Shown: piece by piece, positions 5,208 through 6,776 of the stretch
Layout: the number at the start of each line of letters is the position of its first letter
Position numbering within the stretch: position 1 is the first letter of the stretch
Source: JAKORR01 sp964608495
GTDB lineage: Bacteria > Armatimonadota > Zipacnadia > Zipacnadales > FEN-943
DNA length: 6,776 nucleotides
Direction of reading: 5' to 3'
NCBI GenBank assembly: GCA_964608495.1
Contig: CAZSOQ010000272.1
Location: forward strand, 1 to 6,776
Notes under the pieces: model-generated
Seen by the model: only the letters and a program-made list of their open reading frames with translations
Databases searched by the model: none
Told to the model about the DNA's origin: nothing
Program-made: the position numbers and the translations under genes

Positions 5208-6776
5208 ATGGCGATTCTGCCGTCGAGGGTGATGTGTATATCCATGCTTACGGTACTGACCATCGCCGGTGGGGCCGGAGCCGAGGGCGAAGGCACATGG
5301 CCGCCGCGGGCCTTCCTCGTGCGCAGCCTGGCGGCGGCCGTCCCGAGCATCCTCGAGTCCCAGGACGCCGAGACGGGGCGCTTCGGCAGAGAGCCGTGGA
5401 CCTGCCAGGACCAGAACGTGATCTTCGTGCTGGCGGCGGCCTGGGCCCTCGAGCACGAGGAGAACCCGTGGTACCACGACCCCCGCGTGCTGGAGGCCGT
5501 CTGCAAGGGCGGCGAGGCGCTGGTGGACGACCAGGACGAGACGGGGAAGTGGATCTTCCGCAAGAAGGACAACTCAACGTGGGGCATGATCCACATGCCC
5601 TGGACGTACAGCCGCTGGGTCCGGGCCTACCACCTGGTGCGCGAGGCCATGCCCGCGGTCAGCCGGGACAAGTGGGAGGGGGGCCTGCGGCTGGGGTTCA
5701 CGGGGATCAGAGCGTACATGGACGGCGGTGTGCACAACATCCCGACCCACCACGCGATGGGGCTGTACATCGCGGGGGTCGTCTTCGACAACGAGGAGTG
5801 GCGGGACGCGGCCAAGCGCTTCATGGCCAAGGCCGTGGGCCAGCAGGATGAGGCTGGGTTCTGGTCCGAGCACTACGGGCCGGTCGTGGGCTACAACCAG
5901 GTGTACGTGGACGCCCTCGGGATCTACTACCACTTCTCGCGAGACCCGATGGCGCTGGGGGCGCTGGAGCGGGCGGCACGATTCCACGCCAGTATCCTGT
6001 GGCCGGACGGCTCGTCGGCGGCGGCCATAGACGAGCGACAGGTGTACCACCGCGGGCGGAATCTGGGCAATGTGGGCTTCTCGTGGACGCCCGAAGGGCG
6101 CGGGTTCCTGGCGATGCAGGTGGGTCCGCAGGTGGCGGAGGGCCGGCTGGTGGACGCCGATTACGCCGCGGCCATGCTGCTGCATGGTGGGGAAGGCGAG
6201 GCGGCGCCGCCGCCGGCCGCGGGGGACCGGTCGGCCTTCGTGCTGGGCGACGGGGATGCGCTCGTGCAGCGCGACCGGCCGTGGGAATGGTGCCTGTCGG
6301 CCTACGCCTGCCCGCCGCCGGACAACCGGTGGATCCAGGATCGACAAAACCTGCTGGACGTATTCCACGACGATCTAGGGCTGGTCATCGGCGGCGGGAA
6401 CACCAAGCTGCAGCCTTACTGGTCCTCCTTCACCGTGGGCGATCCCGCGCTTCTGCGGCACCGGCCGGGCGACGAGGCCCCGGACTTCACGCCGGAGGTG
6501 GACCTGCTGTGGGTGCCGGACGAGGCGGCGCTCGAGCCAGGCACGTCACGGCTCGACCTGCGTTACGGCGAGGTGAGCTGCTGGGTCCAGCCGGGGCCGA
6601 GCGACGACGGCGCCCTGGCCCTGACCTACCACGCCGAGCTGGTGGCGGGCCGGCGCGCTGAGGCGCACGTGCCGATACTGAGGCGGGCGGGCGAAATCCG
6701 GCTGGCGTCGGGGAGGAGCGTGCGCGTGGGGGAGGAGGAGGTCGTGCTGGACGGCGACGAGGCGGGCGGGCAGATC
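5208..6776 (+). CDS. Secreted alpha/alpha-toroid, polysaccharide-lyase-like protein (3' end beyond the window)
   Basis: An open frame of 523 codons that runs off the window without a stop. Residues 1-25 form a signal peptide ending Ala-Gly-Ala before Glu26. Residues about 30-330 are helical hairpins rich in aromatic residues. The short motif Gln-Asp, acidic, Thr/Ala, Gly, basic/aromatic recurs at 52-59, 109-115 and 213-219, as in (alpha/alpha) toroids. A linker at about 329-339 (APPPAAG) leads to a beta-sandwich (GGGNTKLQP at 395-403, aromatic residues at 404-405) that continues past residue 523. Toroid plus beta-sandwich is the layout of heparinase II/III-like and alginate-lyase-like polysaccharide lyases, which cleave uronic-acid-containing glycans by beta-elimination using Asn, His and Tyr. 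Candidates here are His176-Asn177, His181-His182, Tyr223 or Tyr229, and His281; their roles are inferred from spacing only. An unsaturated glycan hydrolase or a non-catalytic toroid protein remains possible. The lyase assignment is moderate; the coding call is strong. The gene is probably co-transcribed with its two upstream neighbours. Confidence 0.8.
   Translation, partial: MAILPSRVMCISMLTVLTIAGGAGAEGEGTWPPRAFLVRSLAAAVPSILESQDAETGRFGREPWTCQDQNVIFVLAAAWALEHEENPWYHDPRVLEAVCKGGEALVDDQDETGKWIFRKKDNSTWGMIHMPWTYSRWVRAYHLVREAMPAVSRDKWEGGLRLGFTGIRAYMDGGVHNIPTHHAMGLYIAGVVFDNEEWRDAAKRFMAKAVGQQDEAGFWSEHYGPVVGYNQVYVDALGIYYHFSRDPMALGALERAARFHASILWPDGSSAAAIDERQVYHRGRNLGNVGFSWTPEGRGFLAMQVGPQVAEGRLVDADYAAAMLLHGGEGEAAPPPAAGDRSAFVLGDGDALVQRDRPWEWCLSAYACPPPDNRWIQDRQNLLDVFHDDLGLVIGGGNTKLQPYWSSFTVGDPALLRHRPGDEAPDFTPEVDLLWVPDEAALEPGTSRLDLRYGEVSCWVQPGPSDDGALALTYHAELVAGRRAEAHVPILRRAGEIRLASGRSVRVGEEEVVLDGDEAGGQI

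Noticed and set aside
5168..5851. A 227-codon plus-strand open frame over the start of gene 3
   Set aside because: Its product is Gly/Arg-rich with no domain. The frame starting at ATG 5208 instead gives a signal peptide and a coherent toroid domain and stays open for 523 codons to the window end.
5574..6368. A 264-codon minus-strand open frame inside gene 3
   Set aside because: It is antisense to the toroid domain, is Arg/His/Pro-rich, and has no start context or domain of its own.

Overview
The window is GC-rich bacterial DNA, essentially filled by three genes read in the same direction. All three encode secreted proteins built from carbohydrate-active enzyme folds. Each has an N-terminal signal peptide, and two of the three starts are backed by a clear Shine-Dalgarno sequence. 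No RNA gene, mobile element, CRISPR array or transporter gene is visible. The mix of large secreted glycan-active proteins, high GC, and use of codons such as AGG and ATA alongside GC-ending codons suggests an environmental polysaccharide degrader, perhaps from Planctomycetota, Armatimonadota or a related uncultured lineage. That placement is inference, because no phylogenetic marker is present.

Layout: (1) Bases 52-2397 encode a 781-residue glycoside hydrolase family 9 (GH9, endoglucanase-type) protein with a signal peptide, an N-terminal beta-sandwich (carbohydrate-binding-like) domain, an Ig-like CelD_N-type domain and an (alpha/alpha)6 catalytic domain. Its signature Asp-Ala-Gly-Asp motif reads Asp-Ala-Gly-Ile, so the usual catalytic base position is lost. 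(2) After a 76-base gap, bases 2474-5134 encode an 886-residue secreted protein of a family I cannot name. It has a similar N-terminal beta-sandwich, a second large beta-sandwich, a probable TIM-barrel with acidic residues where a glycosidase would carry them, and a C-terminal beta-domain. (3) After a 73-base gap that holds a compact hairpin just upstream of the ribosome binding site, bases 5208-6776 encode the first 523 residues of a protein that continues past the window. It starts with an alpha/alpha-toroid domain and passes through a proline-rich linker into a beta-sandwich, the layout of heparinase/alginate-lyase-like polysaccharide lyases.

The short gaps, shared strand, absence of a U-tract terminator and shared export signals suggest one operon. 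Its products would act together outside the cytoplasm on a complex polysaccharide. The substrate cannot be read from the sequence. The points most worth following are the altered GH9 active site, the unassigned TIM-barrel protein, the N-terminal domain apparently shared by genes 1 and 2, and the lyase-like third protein.
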